64,000 nucleotides of DNA from Bacteroidia bacterium. Lineage in GTDB: Bacteria > Bacteroidota > Bacteroidia > J057. The notes under the pieces were generated by a model. That model made no database searches, was not told where the DNA came from, and saw only the letters and a program-made list of their open reading frames with translations. How positions within the stretch are numbered: the stretch's first letter is position 1; each line of letters opens with the position of its first letter. The stretch spans positions 1,612,001 through 1,676,000 of the forward strand of contig JAWPMV010000001.1 in the NCBI GenBank assembly GCA_033391075.1, read 5' to 3'. Made by a program: the position numbers and the translations under genes. This document shows positions 1 through 9,194 of this stretch, piece after piece.

Positions 1-1048
1 CAGCAGAGCTATCAATGGGTTCGTGTTCATTATAAGGATCGCTGGGACGATTTAAATAATCTCCCATTTTATGCAAATTTGGAGCGCCTGTATCCCAATA
101 TGGAATTCCATCAGTTGGAGTATTGTCGATGAAGAAATCGCAGCTAGCTTTTGCTGCTTTCAGATAGATAGCCTCAACACTCTTTCTGCCTCCAAATGCT
201 TCTAGCTCTTCATCCGTTCGGCTTTGTAGGTATTCCAGTTGCTCTGGAAATCCTGCCATGGCCCAGGCAAGTCCCCGGGTCCAGGTACTGAAACCTGTAT
301 AACCTTGTTGGGAATTGGGGCAACGGAAGTTCCCATCATTAGTATTGAAAACACTTTCATGAGCTGCCCTTCCCCAAACGTCATAAGAATCTCTGCCTTC
401 TCCGTAATAAATCGAATATTCGGCTGTAGCTATGGCATGCTGGATGGCACGACCCAAAAGATTTATTCGAGTATCATGTTCATCTGATATGGCAAATCCC
501 AAAGAGTGACTGACTACCAAGGCCCGAACAGATCTGATGGTATCTACAAATAGGCTATGGGGGCCGTTAAAGGAATAGATAAATCCTTTATTCTCGCCGG
601 TTTTGGTCCATCTTTTTGCCTGGACAGATCCGGAAATCTTTAGAGCTAATTCATAAAAATGTTGCTCCCAGTCATTTTGGGGTATTTTTCCTTCTTTCAT
701 CAAGCGAAGGAGATTTCCATAAGTGCTGACATTATTGAAGCCGTGATCATGTACTCCAAAGTGGCCAACATGGGGAGCCATTTTCTCTACAGTGGCATTC
801 CTCCCATATGCTAAAAAAGATTGATCGCCCTGCGCATCAAATTGTAAGACGGCAGAACCATATTGAAAGCCCTGTGTCCACTCAGTCCAGCCTCTGGTAC
901 TGTATTTTCCTGCCATTGTAAATACAGGAGCACCTTTATCGGTGTCATACTCTTTTTCGATTCTGCGAATTTTTTCTCCGGAGATATCCCAACATTTCTC
1001 TATTTCAGATTGGAGGTCCTTCGCCTGGATAGTAGAATTGATCTTCAT
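1..1048 (-). CDS. Unsaturated glucuronyl hydrolase, GH88 family (partial, C-terminus off window)
   Basis: An open frame runs without a stop from an ATG at 1048 to the window edge, giving 349 residues. Motifs typical of GH88 are visible: a GWTEWTQGF-like segment near residue 50, HDHGFNN near residue 110 (an Asp here is one of the two catalytic acids in known unsaturated glucuronyl hydrolases), a TRGLAWAM segment, and PIDSSA at the cut end. The family removes 4,5-unsaturated uronic acids from the non-reducing end of oligosaccharides made by polysaccharide lyases. No signal peptide is visible, so the enzyme is probably cytoplasmic or periplasmic by another route. It lies 97 bp downstream of the LacI regulator gene on the same strand, and the divergent SusC/SusD genes suggest a shared glycan. 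Only the extreme C-terminus is missing. Confidence 0.9.
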   Translation of the reverse strand, partial: MKINSTIQAKDLQSEIEKCWDISGEKIRRIEKEYDTDKGAPVFTMAGKYSTRGWTEWTQGFQYGSAVLQFDAQGDQSFLAYGRNATVEKMAPHVGHFGVHDHGFNNVSTYGNLLRLMKEGKIPQNDWEQHFYELALKISGSVQAKRWTKTGENKGFIYSFNGPHSLFVDTIRSVRALVVSHSLGFAISDEHDTRINLLGRAIQHAIATAEYSIYYGEGRDSYDVWGRAAHESVFNTNDGNFRCPNSQQGYTGFSTWTRGLAWAMAGFPEQLEYLQSRTDEELEAFGGRKSVEAIYLKAAKASCDFFIDNTPTDGIPYWDTGAPNLHKMGDYLNRPSDPYNEHEPIDSSA

Positions 1049-1145
1049 ATAGTTAGACTTTCTTGCTTAGTAAGCTGTTAATTTACGGTATGGAATTGGC
1101 TAAATCTAATAGAAAAAACCGCATATAATTAAGCATTCAATCTAC

Positions 1146-2228
1146 TCAGGGAGCCAAATGGCCATTCATGTAGAATTCCGCATTTTCCCTTACAATGATA
1201 TCTATCGGAATATCAATATTAAGTTCGGTTTGATCTTGAGAAGTAAGAAATTTATATAAGCCCTTGACTGCTGCGTAGCCCTGATATTCTGGTTTTTGAT
1301 TTATCAGGAATTGAATTTTCCCCGCATTCAGGTAAGCCAGATTTTGTTCGTTTAAGTCAAAGCCTACCAAATAGAGTTCAGGATCATCATAATTTGCCAG
1401 TAAGTCCAACAACCTGAATGAACGGGCATTCGTGACAAAAATGCCTTTAGGTTCTTGACGTTCAATAAGTTTAGGAATTACTTCTTGCAGGTCGACATGA
1501 TCATCAAAGGGGAGATTGATGGTGTAAATTTCATCCTGACTATGCCTGGATTTTTTTTCGAAATAAGCTCGAAATCCCTGCTCCCTTTGCAGATTGTTTA
1601 CCTGGATTCCTCTTTCATTCAATATATTGATGACGAAATAAAGTCCCTTTCCCTTTAACAAACCTTCTAACAATCTGCCTGCGACTTGGCCCGCTTTAAA
1701 AGAATCCTGGTTTATATAATTGGCCTTGAAATTTAACTCCTGCCTACTATCCAAAAAAACCACAGCTATCTCGAATTCTTCCAGTTTTTGTAAAAAGAGA
1801 TCACTTTCACTTTTGAAAAATGGGACACTGATAATGGCATCATATTCCCTCTTCAAGATTTCATTGGACTGCTCCTCAAAACTGCTGGGGTCAAAGGAAT
1901 TGAAATAATAATAACTGACGGAGATTCCCTGCTCCTTTAGCTCCTCAACGGCTTTATTTATGCCATACTGGGGAAGTTTCCAGTAGCTAAACTCATCTTT
2001 TATCTCAGGAATCAGGCAAGCGATTTGGATCTTACGGGTAGCTGCCAATTTAAGCCTGCTGGCCAAAATATTTTTCTTATAACCCGTCTTTTGAATGATT
2101 TTAAGAACCTTCTGTTTTGTTTTTTCTGATACCCCCGGTCTGTTATGAAGAACCCGATCAATAGTCCCTATAGATACACCAGCAAGTTTGGCGATCTCTT
2201 TGATTCCGGGGCTATTTTTATTTTTCAA
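1146..2228 (-). CDS. LacI-family transcriptional regulator
   Basis: The protein has 360 residues. The N-terminal helix-turn-helix (about residues 8-40) contains IKEIAKLAGVSIGTIDRVL, the LacI signature, followed by the hinge helix region ending in SRLKLAATRKIQ. The remainder is a periplasmic-binding-protein-like effector domain that usually binds a sugar. The gene lies between the GH88 gene and the divergent susC/susD pair, which fits local control of glycan use. A 14-bp perfect palindrome with the GTTAAC core typical of LacI operators sits 64 bp upstream of the start, suggesting autoregulation. The effector cannot be named from sequence; a uronate or unsaturated uronide is a reasonable guess. 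Confidence 0.9.
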   Translation of the reverse strand: MKNKNSPGIKEIAKLAGVSIGTIDRVLHNRPGVSEKTKQKVLKIIQKTGYKKNILASRLKLAATRKIQIACLIPEIKDEFSYWKLPQYGINKAVEELKEQGISVSYYYFNSFDPSSFEEQSNEILKREYDAIISVPFFKSESDLFLQKLEEFEIAVVFLDSRQELNFKANYINQDSFKAGQVAGRLLEGLLKGKGLYFVINILNERGIQVNNLQREQGFRAYFEKKSRHSQDEIYTINLPFDDHVDLQEVIPKLIERQEPKGIFVTNARSFRLLDLLANYDDPELYLVGFDLNEQNLAYLNAGKIQFLINQKPEYQGYAAVKGLYKFLTSQDQTELNIDIPIDIIVRENAEFYMNGHLAP

Positions 2229-2291
2229 ATCGGGAAATTAAAATTTCTAAAAAAAAGTAAATTAAATAAAAATAATCTTTATCTTATTAAT

Positions 2292-2305
2292 CGTTAACGT
2301 TAACG
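2292..2305. promoter_or_regulatory. Probable LacI-type operator
   Basis: CGTTAACGTTAACG is a perfect 14-bp palindrome located 64 bp upstream of the LacI-family gene and about 500 bp upstream of susC. A palindrome centred on a CG step with GTTAAC half sites fits operators of LacI-family proteins. The assignment to this particular regulator is inferred from proximity. Confidence 0.65.
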
Positions 2306-2506
2306 AAGAGCTTTTGGATGTTTTTACTCCCGGATATATGGAGGGTCAAAACATCAATTATTTTTGATACCGGACTGATTTTTAGCGGGATAGACTTCTA
2401 CGGATAAGAAGCACATGAAAAGTCTGGAAAATGATCCTGGGGTATGAAATTTTGGATTCATACTTCAATGCAAGAGAACACAACGCACATTTCACTTGCT
2501 TTTGAA

Positions 2507-2522
2507 TTTTACACGCTTACAC
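2507..2522 (+). promoter_or_regulatory. TTTTACACGCT box, copy 1
   Basis: TTTTACACGCTTACAC matches 14 of 16 bases with a second copy at 17565-17580, next to the fructuronate-reductase-like gene. Both copies are followed within about 15 bases by an ACTAC motif. It may be a promoter or activator site common to the two units. No factor can be named. Confidence 0.35.
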
Positions 2523-2626
2523 GCAGCCAAACAAAAACTACTCAAAAGAAATCAAGCTATGGAAAGTACTACTACACTCCACTGGATTTCCTTACCTATT
2601 TTCTCGGACTGCCTCTACTAGGTCAC

Positions 2627-2646
2627 GTCTGTCGTTTCGGACAGAC
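2627..2646. repeat. Short inverted repeat in susC upstream region
   Basis: GTCTGTC and GACAGAC form a perfect 7-bp stem around a 6-base loop. A second inverted repeat, TTCGTCA/TGACGAA, lies at 2696-2702 and 2717-2723. If transcription of susC starts upstream of them, both would fold in the leader RNA. There is no T-run, so they do not look like ordinary terminators. Confidence 0.4.
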
Positions 2647-2806
2647 ATAGACTTCCAGGCAGCATAATTCCGGGAACTCCAAAACTAAATGATGCTTCGT
2701 CACGCCTATGTTTGGCTGACGAATGCACATGGCTTATGCTTTGGAAATTTTGCGTCCAATTATAAAGGACTCAGATATAATTCTCAATATCTAATTATTA
2801 ACTACT

Positions 2807-5800
2807 ATGAAGTACTTATTTAAGCCAAGATCCATATGGAAAAGCCTTATGATGCTTTGCACCTTGGCATTTTTCATGTGTACCGGATATACGGTCCATG
2901 CGCAATCCAGAACAGTCACAGGAACTGTAAGTGATGAAGCTGGAAACGGATTACAAGGGGCATCAGTAGCAGTACAGGGAACTACCGTTGGAACCTTAAC
3001 TAATGCTGACGGAAATTTTAGCCTGGAAGTACCTGGCAATGATGCTGTATTGTTGATCTCTTATGTAGGCTACGCCCAACAACAGATTACAGTAGGTAGC
3101 ACCAACAATTTCTCCATCTCTATGAAGGAAGATGTTACCCAACTTGACGAAGTTGTGGTAGTAGGTTACGGAACCCAAAAGAAAAGGGATGTAACAGGAG
3201 CTATTTCTACCATAGATGGGGAAAAGATTGGAAAAATCCCTGTAGCATCCAGTGTTCAATCCATGCAAGGGCAAGTAGCCGGTGTGGATATTCAGAGTGC
3301 TGGAGGACGTCCCGGACAGGCACCAACCATCAGGATAAGGGGACGTAGGTCTATTTCAGCTTCTAACGACCCATTATTTGTGATAGATGGTATTCCTCAA
3401 ACCAGTGGTACTTTTGCCATAGTAGATATCAATCCTCAAGACATAGAATCAATGGAGGTATTGAAGGATGCCGCGGCAACTGCGATTTATGGGTCCAGAG
3501 GGGCAAATGGGGTAGTAATCATTACGACAAAAAGAGGCTATGTAGGAAAAACCACTGTCTCATATGATGGCTATGTGGGCATGACAGAAGCCATTACCAA
3601 TATTGATATGATGAATGCGGATCAATGGTCAGCCATGAGAAGAGAAGCATTCAGAAATGGATTTGATGGTCAAATTCCTCCGGATAATGAAGTCTTTGAT
3701 GTAATTCATGAGGAGGCTCGTGCAAATGGAGTTGATGTAGATTGGCAAGACCTGGTATTAGAAGATGGATGGCAAACAAACCATCAGATTGGAGTACGTG
3801 GTGGATCTGCAACTACCCAATTCAATCTATCCGTAGGTTATTTTAATGAAGATGGAATTATTGATGGAATGGATTACGAACGGGTAACTGGTCGTTTGAA
3901 TCTGGATCATAAAATCAATGATATTTTCAAAGCAGGTGTTTCTTTTACCGTTTCTAGCTCTACTCAAAACTGGGGTTCAAGCGCAGTAATGGGAGAAGCT
4001 CTGGGTAATGTACCTTTAGCAATCGTTTATCAGGAAGATGGTGTAACTCCTCGTTTCCTGCCTACAAATGATGGTATTCGTACAAATCCATTGAATGAAA
4101 TTCTTCCTAATGCTTATGTAGATGAAAGAAAAGCCACTCGTATCTTTTCTCCCGTTTACTTGCAAGTATCACCATTTGAAGGATTTACCTTTACTTCTAC
4201 TTTTGGGCCGGACATCCGCTTCCGTCAGAGAGGAGAATTTAGAGGAAGCTTGACCAATGATAACAGAGGGGGTCCTGCTGATGCTGAGATTGAAAATAAT
4301 ATGGACGTAGGGTTTACTTTGGAAAACCTTGTCAACTATAAAAAAGATATAGGCAATAGTATCCTTGGTGTTACTTTCCTGCAAAGTATCCAGACCTTCC
4401 GGGCAGAAGATCATTATTCTTCAGTAGCTAACCTACCTTATGAGTCTCAGTTGTTCTACAATCTGGGAACTGGTGCTGTGAAAGGAAATATAGCATCTGA
4501 TCTTACCGAATGGTCTCTGGCTTCTTTTATGGGCCGTGTAAATTATGACATTGCGGGTAAATACAATATCCAAGCTACTTTGAGGGCTGATGGTTCTTCC
4601 AGGCTTTCAGGAGACAAATGGCGTTACTTCCCCGGCCTTTCTGTAGGATGGCAAATCGGAGATGATCTCTTTAGTGGAGTTGATGCATTGAGCTCACTCA
4701 AACTGAGAGCTTCTTATGGAGAGGTAGGTAATACTTCCGTATCTCCTTATCAGACTGCAGGACGTTTGGCACGTACCGTTTATTCCTTCGGAGGATCAAA
4801 TGCTTTTGGATTTGGACTTAATGAAATTCCGAATGCTGACCTGGACTGGGAGGTTTCTAAAACCATAGATGTAGGGCTTGACTATGACTTCATGAATGGT
4901 AGATTTAGAGGATCTTTGGATTGGTACAGAACCAATACAGAGGACATCCTCCTTGCACGTAACCTGCCACCAACTTCTGGATATAATAGCATTCTCCAGA
5001 ATATCGGTTCTACCCGTTCTACAGGATTAGAATTTGCTTTGAGTGCGAATATTATTGAATCTCGCGACTTCAGCTGGTCGATTGACTGGAATATTTCTGG
5101 TTATAGAGAAGAAATTACGGAATTGGCCCTTACAGATGCAGATGGAAACCCAACGGATGATATCGGTAACAGATGGTTTATTGGTGAACCTATCAGAGTA
5201 TGGTTCGACTATAATAATATAGGAATCTATGGTACCGCTGAAGCTGATTTAGCTGCTTCTGCCGAGCAAAAACTTCCCGGAGAAATTAAACTGGAAGACA
5301 TTGATGGAGATGGAATTATTACTGCAAATGACCGTACGATCATAGGTACAGATGTACCTGACTTTTTAGGAGGTGTGACTACCAACTTTAGCTACAAAGG
5401 CTTTGATCTAAGTGCATTCTTCTTCTATCGTCAAGGTCAAACAATCTATTCAAATTTCCATGTGGGTAATAACTCTCTCTTTGCCCGTTATAACAACTTG
5501 AATGTTGATTATTGGACCGTTGACAACCAAAGTGGTACCTATCCAAGACCTAATCAGAACCAGGAAAGACCTAGAAATAATACCACTATGGGATATTTCG
5601 ATGGTTCATACGTGAAACTGAGAAATGTTACACTGGGATACACCTTCCCATCAGCTGTAACAGAAAAACTTGCGATGAGTGGATTGAGAATCTATGTATC
5701 AGGTCAGAACCTATGGTTCATTACCAACTTCGATACCTTCGATCCAGAAGTTGATAACCCAACTACTAGTAGCAATCCTTCTTTGGGCTCAGGTACAACT

Positions 5801-5845
5801 CCGAGTTCTCGCTTGATCCTGGCCGGTCTTAAAATTGACTTTTAA
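2807..5845 (+). CDS. SusC/RagA-family TonB-linked outer-membrane importer
   Basis: The protein has 1012 residues. A signal peptide ends near HAQ at residue 33. A carboxypeptidase-regulatory-like beta domain follows (about 36-110), then a TonB-box-like VVVVGYGTQKKRDVTGA segment (116-131), the plug domain ending near SRGANGVVIITTKRG, and a beta-barrel closing with a C-terminal phenylalanine. SusC proteins pull oligosaccharides through the outer membrane using the TonB system and pair with a SusD lid. The susD gene follows after 11 bp in the same operon. The start is the ATG directly after an ACTACT motif. No anti-sigma factor or hybrid two-component regulator lies beside it, so the divergent LacI protein is the best candidate regulator. 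The glycan cannot be read from SusC; the neighbouring GH88 enzyme suggests uronate-containing oligosaccharides. Confidence 0.97.
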   Translation: MKYLFKPRSIWKSLMMLCTLAFFMCTGYTVHAQSRTVTGTVSDEAGNGLQGASVAVQGTTVGTLTNADGNFSLEVPGNDAVLLISYVGYAQQQITVGSTNNFSISMKEDVTQLDEVVVVGYGTQKKRDVTGAISTIDGEKIGKIPVASSVQSMQGQVAGVDIQSAGGRPGQAPTIRIRGRRSISASNDPLFVIDGIPQTSGTFAIVDINPQDIESMEVLKDAAATAIYGSRGANGVVIITTKRGYVGKTTVSYDGYVGMTEAITNIDMMNADQWSAMRREAFRNGFDGQIPPDNEVFDVIHEEARANGVDVDWQDLVLEDGWQTNHQIGVRGGSATTQFNLSVGYFNEDGIIDGMDYERVTGRLNLDHKINDIFKAGVSFTVSSSTQNWGSSAVMGEALGNVPLAIVYQEDGVTPRFLPTNDGIRTNPLNEILPNAYVDERKATRIFSPVYLQVSPFEGFTFTSTFGPDIRFRQRGEFRGSLTNDNRGGPADAEIENNMDVGFTLENLVNYKKDIGNSILGVTFLQSIQTFRAEDHYSSVANLPYESQLFYNLGTGAVKGNIASDLTEWSLASFMGRVNYDIAGKYNIQATLRADGSSRLSGDKWRYFPGLSVGWQIGDDLFSGVDALSSLKLRASYGEVGNTSVSPYQTAGRLARTVYSFGGSNAFGFGLNEIPNADLDWEVSKTIDVGLDYDFMNGRFRGSLDWYRTNTEDILLARNLPPTSGYNSILQNIGSTRSTGLEFALSANIIESRDFSWSIDWNISGYREEITELALTDADGNPTDDIGNRWFIGEPIRVWFDYNNIGIYGTAEADLAASAEQKLPGEIKLEDIDGDGIITANDRTIIGTDVPDFLGGVTTNFSYKGFDLSAFFFYRQGQTIYSNFHVGNNSLFARYNNLNVDYWTVDNQSGTYPRPNQNQERPRNNTTMGYFDGSYVKLRNVTLGYTFPSAVTEKLAMSGLRIYVSGQNLWFITNFDTFDPEVDNPTTSSNPSLGSGTTPSSRLILAGLKIDF

Positions 5846-5856
5846 TTCTTACTGAA

Positions 5857-7551
5857 ATGAAAAATAAATTATATATCATCCTGTTTTTTGTGCTGGCTAT
5901 GGGAAGCCAGTCTTGTCAGGACTTCCTGACTGAAGAATTGGTGTCTGACGTTTCTGCTTCTTCTTACTATACCACAGCAGCTGGATTTGAAGATGCGGTA
6001 AAAGCCACCTATTGGTGGAATAAAAGGTTCTTTGGACCGGAGCGTGGATTTACCATGTCTGTTTTTGGTACCGATACCTATACCGAAGGTGCTGATGGTG
6101 GCCATAAAGTATTGAATCGATATGACGGGGGATTGAATCCTCAACAAGGTTTTGTCAGGCTTACCTGGAATGAATTCTATAGAGGAATCAATCAGGCCAA
6201 TGCGGTGATAAATCGTTCTGAAGGCCTGGATATAGACGCAGGCCTCAAAACCCAACGCATTGCTGAGGTTCGTTTTCTTCGCGCCATGTTTTACTATATG
6301 TTGACCTCTCATTATGGAGATGTTCATTTGACATTGGAAGAAACGGAAGGGGTAGAAATTGAAGCCAATAGAACAGATATTGAGGAAGTATATAACCAGG
6401 CAATTATTCCTGACCTTGATTTCGCTATTGCTAACTTACCCGATTCAGATAGTGATTTTGGCCGTGCTATTAAGCCTGCTGCAGAATTTCTCAAAGCTAA
6501 AGTCATGCTGAGAAGAGCGCATCGCACCAATTCTACTGCAGATGCAGCTACTGCTGAAGGCCTATTGAACAATGTGATCAACAATTACGGCTATGCCCTT
6601 TTGGATGATTTTGCTGATCTATGGGAAATTGGTAATGAGGAGAACTCGGAAATCGTTTGGTCGATCCAAAACAGCAAATCTCAGGTGGATGAAGGACTTG
6701 ATCCGGAAGGACACCGTGGACACCTCTACTTCCTCTTTGAATATGATGTACGTCCTGGCATGACCCGTGATATCAACAACGGTCGCCCATGGAAACGTTT
6801 CCGCCCAACGGACTTTCTCTTGAACCTCTGGGATGTAAGCGTTGATGCTCGTTATGACAAATCCTATAAGCATGCCTGGATTTCAAATAATCCTGGAACA
6901 ATACCTACCTGGACTGCTGCAGATGCAGCTGCTGGGCGTGGGATTGAAGGAGAACCCAAATATGCATTGGGAGATACGGCTCTTCGTATGATTCATCCAC
7001 AGAGAGAAGATGAGTGGACAGATGAAAGAATTGCTGATACTCGTTATGTGGTTTATACGCAAAGAAATGACTATTGCTTTAGTTGTGTAACTCACTTACG
7101 TGTATTCCCTTCTATGAATAAGTGGATCGATGATACTCGTCCGGATCGTCAAAAAACCCAGGGTCAAAGAGATTATGTTTTCATGCGTTTAGGAGATGCC
7201 TATCTTCTGAGAGCGGAAGCTCGACATCTGCAAGGAGATGACCAGGGGGCTGCCGATGACATCAATGTCATTCGTGAAAGAGGAGCCTATGATGGGCAGG
7301 AAGCTGCTATGGTAATTACAGCTGGTGATATTGATATCGATTTTATTCTGGATGAAAGAGCTCGTGAATTGGTCGGAGAAGGTCATCGCTGGATGGACTT
7401 AACCCGGACAGGAAAACTCGTAGAAAGAGTTCGCCTTCACAATCCGGTAGGAGGACCTAATATCCAGGATTTCCATACCTTGAGACCTATCCCACAGGAT
7501 CAGATTGACCGTACACAAGGCGGTTATCCACAAAATCCGGGATACAACTAA
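5857..7551 (+). CDS. SusD/RagB-family outer-membrane glycan-binding lipoprotein
   Basis: The protein has 564 residues with a lipoprotein signal (GSQSC lipobox, Cys at about residue 20). The N-terminal part QDFLTEELVSDVS resembles the start of mature SusD proteins, and the C-terminal half has the typical VIRERGAYDG and DERARELVGEGHRWMDLTRTGKL segments. SusD sits on the cell surface as a lid over the SusC barrel and binds oligosaccharides. The gene starts 11 bp after susC, and the operon appears to end here at a strong hairpin shared with the convergent neighbour. Confidence 0.97.
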   Translation: MKNKLYIILFFVLAMGSQSCQDFLTEELVSDVSASSYYTTAAGFEDAVKATYWWNKRFFGPERGFTMSVFGTDTYTEGADGGHKVLNRYDGGLNPQQGFVRLTWNEFYRGINQANAVINRSEGLDIDAGLKTQRIAEVRFLRAMFYYMLTSHYGDVHLTLEETEGVEIEANRTDIEEVYNQAIIPDLDFAIANLPDSDSDFGRAIKPAAEFLKAKVMLRRAHRTNSTADAATAEGLLNNVINNYGYALLDDFADLWEIGNEENSEIVWSIQNSKSQVDEGLDPEGHRGHLYFLFEYDVRPGMTRDINNGRPWKRFRPTDFLLNLWDVSVDARYDKSYKHAWISNNPGTIPTWTAADAAAGRGIEGEPKYALGDTALRMIHPQREDEWTDERIADTRYVVYTQRNDYCFSCVTHLRVFPSMNKWIDDTRPDRQKTQGQRDYVFMRLGDAYLLRAEARHLQGDDQGAADDINVIRERGAYDGQEAAMVITAGDIDIDFILDERARELVGEGHRWMDLTRTGKLVERVRLHNPVGGPNIQDFHTLRPIPQDQIDRTQGGYPQNPGYN

Positions 7552-7586
7552 GACCTGAAATCTCTATATATATTCAATAATTGCTG

Positions 7587-7622
7587 AGTGATGGCCGACT
7601 GCTTTTGCGGTTGGTCATCACT
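7587..7622. terminator. Hairpin terminator between convergent susD and enolase-superfamily genes
   Basis: AGTGATGGCCGACTGC (7587-7602) pairs with GCGGTTGGTCATCACT (7607-7622) around a TTTT loop. The stem is 16 bp if read as RNA, with three G-U pairs. It lies 35 bp after the susD stop and overlaps the stop codon of the opposite-strand gene, so it probably works in both directions. The downstream T-run (TCTTTAAAA) is weak. Confidence 0.7.
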
Positions 7623-9012
7623 TCTTTAAAAGCTGTTCATAATAAGGGGAAGCTTGGAAAATTCCTCCGCTTTGGGAATAATACTCCTGATTTGTATGAA
7701 AAACGCCTTCCTTCGCCTGAATCCAATTCGCTTCTTTATCAGGCAGTTTTTCTCTCATTTTCTCCCAGTTCTTATAGTTTTGCCAGCCATTGCATTCCTG
7801 AAGACCCAGGCCAGGCATTTCCGGAAAAGCAGGTAAGCGAGCAGCAACCGCTTTATTCCATTCAATCAAAATAGGATTTACTGTAAGGTCCGCACAAAAA
7901 CAGGGAACCTTATGTTCATAGGCTACTTTCGCTATTTTGAGGGTCATACTCAGGGTTTTTGCTACCGCTTTTACTGCGATGGAATTATAGCCTTGTTGGA
8001 TTCTACTTAATGCATCCGCATCTGTATGGGCACTTTCATCTGCAGCTATTCGGGGCCCTCTTTCTGCCAATTCACTTACATCTTCCTGATTTCTTTCCCC
8101 AAAAGGCTCTTCTATCACGGCAATCTGAGCTAGTGCTCCTATCTCCTCTGCATAATCCATAAATCGGAGAAGTGTTTCTTTCTTTTCATATCGGCCATTC
8201 GCATCAAAGTAATAAGGGAGTTTTCCATCTTTGCTATGTGCTGTTTCTCTCTGCCCTATAGTTTGGTGGATATGCTTGAGGAATTCTTTATCTTTTTCCA
8301 ACATTTCTTCCTGACTTCCCGGCGCACCAATCTTGATTTTAAGGATGAAAAATCCCTGATCTACCAAGGCTTGAATTTCATTCATACTGCTGCCATAACC
8401 CAGTGCGGGAATACTCACGACTTTGCGGTGTCTGGCCGAAAGCCCATCTCTGAAATCTTCAGGTATCAATTCGTCAAAATTTTTGATCCCATTTTGTTTT
8501 GCATAAAGGAGCCAGGCTGCATTATCCAGGGCCACCAGTGCATTCAATGCAAAGGTTTTCCGTAAATCCGGATTGGCTGTAATCTTTTTGCCATAAGACC
8601 AAACCTCCGGTAGAAGTTCAGACAACAATTGGATGGGATTTCCGAAAGAATTGCCATTGACTATTTGGAGGGCTCTTTCTCCCATAGCATACATAAGCGC
8701 ATTTCCTCCATTTTCAGAATGCTGAGCAAAAACCTTCGAATCAGACCATAGCACATTTTGAGTACCCAAGCCTATACTGTATTGATCCCTGTCGTTTTGC
8801 AAAAATGCCATCGTTTGCCATACCTCAGTCATGGCACTTCCCTTAAATCCAAATGGCTTTTTAAGGACTTCCCGTTCAAAATTATGATTGACTTTTTTTA
8901 TGTGAATAGGGCTTTTGCGGATACTCATAGACAAGGGATTAGGGTATGACAAACTGGAGCCAAGGCTTGCAGATGCCCAGGCCGTTTTTTGAAGGAAATC
9001 TCTTCTTTTCAT
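7618..9012 (-). CDS. Secreted enolase-superfamily (mandelate racemase/muconate lactonizing type) enzyme
   Basis: The protein has 464 residues. The N-terminus KRRDFLQKTAWASASLGSS looks like a twin-arginine (Tat) signal. The C-terminal barrel carries a LKIKIG segment (the KxK acid/base pair of the dipeptide-epimerase/MLE branch) and probable metal ligands in YFDANGRY, VIEEPFGE and IAADES. Members abstract a proton alpha to a carboxylate and catalyse racemisation, epimerisation, dehydration or cycloisomerisation. The substrate is not evident. The setting among uronate and sulfatase genes would fit a sugar acid, while the KxK motif would fit a dipeptide. Export is unusual for this superfamily. 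The gene is convergent with susD and divergent from the Gfo/Idh operon. Confidence 0.85.
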   Translation of the reverse strand: MKRRDFLQKTAWASASLGSSLSYPNPLSMSIRKSPIHIKKVNHNFEREVLKKPFGFKGSAMTEVWQTMAFLQNDRDQYSIGLGTQNVLWSDSKVFAQHSENGGNALMYAMGERALQIVNGNSFGNPIQLLSELLPEVWSYGKKITANPDLRKTFALNALVALDNAAWLLYAKQNGIKNFDELIPEDFRDGLSARHRKVVSIPALGYGSSMNEIQALVDQGFFILKIKIGAPGSQEEMLEKDKEFLKHIHQTIGQRETAHSKDGKLPYYFDANGRYEKKETLLRFMDYAEEIGALAQIAVIEEPFGERNQEDVSELAERGPRIAADESAHTDADALSRIQQGYNSIAVKAVAKTLSMTLKIAKVAYEHKVPCFCADLTVNPILIEWNKAVAARLPAFPEMPGLGLQECNGWQNYKNWEKMREKLPDKEANWIQAKEGVFHTNQEYYSQSGGIFQASPYYEQLLKK

Positions 9013-9050
9013 GTGGATAAAGGATCAAAAGTACAGGCTATAGTCAAAAG

Positions 9051-9058
9051 AAGTAGTA
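9051..9058 (-). promoter_or_regulatory. ACTACTTC motif upstream of the enolase-superfamily gene
   Basis: On the minus strand, ACTACTTC lies about 40 bases upstream of the start codon at 9012 and just downstream of an AT-rich ATTATACCGAG segment that could be the -7 region. It is one of the recurrent ACTACTA-type motifs in this window and probably lies in the 5' untranslated region. Confidence 0.35.
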
Positions 9059-9185
9059 GCTCGGTATAATTTGTTCATAATCAGCCAAAAATCCTTGGAA
9101 AATCTTCTGCAAATTCCTTGAAAATACATGCCATTTTAGGGAATTTGATGGTACCGTTTTGTATCTTTATTTGCTCGAATATAAA

Positions 9186-9194
9186 ACTACTATG
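9186..9194 (+). promoter_or_regulatory. ACTACT motif abutting the Gfo/Idh start codon
   Basis: ACTACTATG places the motif directly against the ATG at 9192. A TATCTTTAT segment at 9162-9170, similar to the Bacteroidota -7 element TAnnTTTG, lies 15 bases upstream. The motif supports choosing 9192 as the start instead of the upstream in-frame TTG at 9159. Confidence 0.4.

Larger units (their letters stand above)
2229..2806. other. Divergent intergenic region between lacI-type gene and susC
   Basis: This 578-bp stretch has no convincing gene. It holds a LacI-type palindrome near the regulator gene, a TTTTACACGCT box shared with the uxuB-like upstream region, two ACTACT motifs (2536-2541 and 2569-2574), two short inverted repeats (2627-2646 and 2696-2723), and an AT-rich promoter-like segment ending in ACTACT directly before the susC ATG. 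The long distance suggests a structured leader or more than one promoter for susC. Confidence 0.6.

Noticed and set aside
2444..2650. A 68-residue open frame upstream of susC
   Set aside because: It has no protein-like character, overlaps inverted repeats and regulatory motifs, and has no recognisable start signals.
2801..2806. ACTACT before susC as a ribosome binding site
   Set aside because: It is not complementary to the 16S anti-Shine-Dalgarno sequence and also occurs inside coding regions, so a simple ribosome-binding role is not supported.
9159..9191. TTG start giving 11 extra residues for the Gfo/Idh protein
   Set aside because: It would precede a clean twin-arginine signal and lies within the promoter-like segment; the ATG at 9192 is better.
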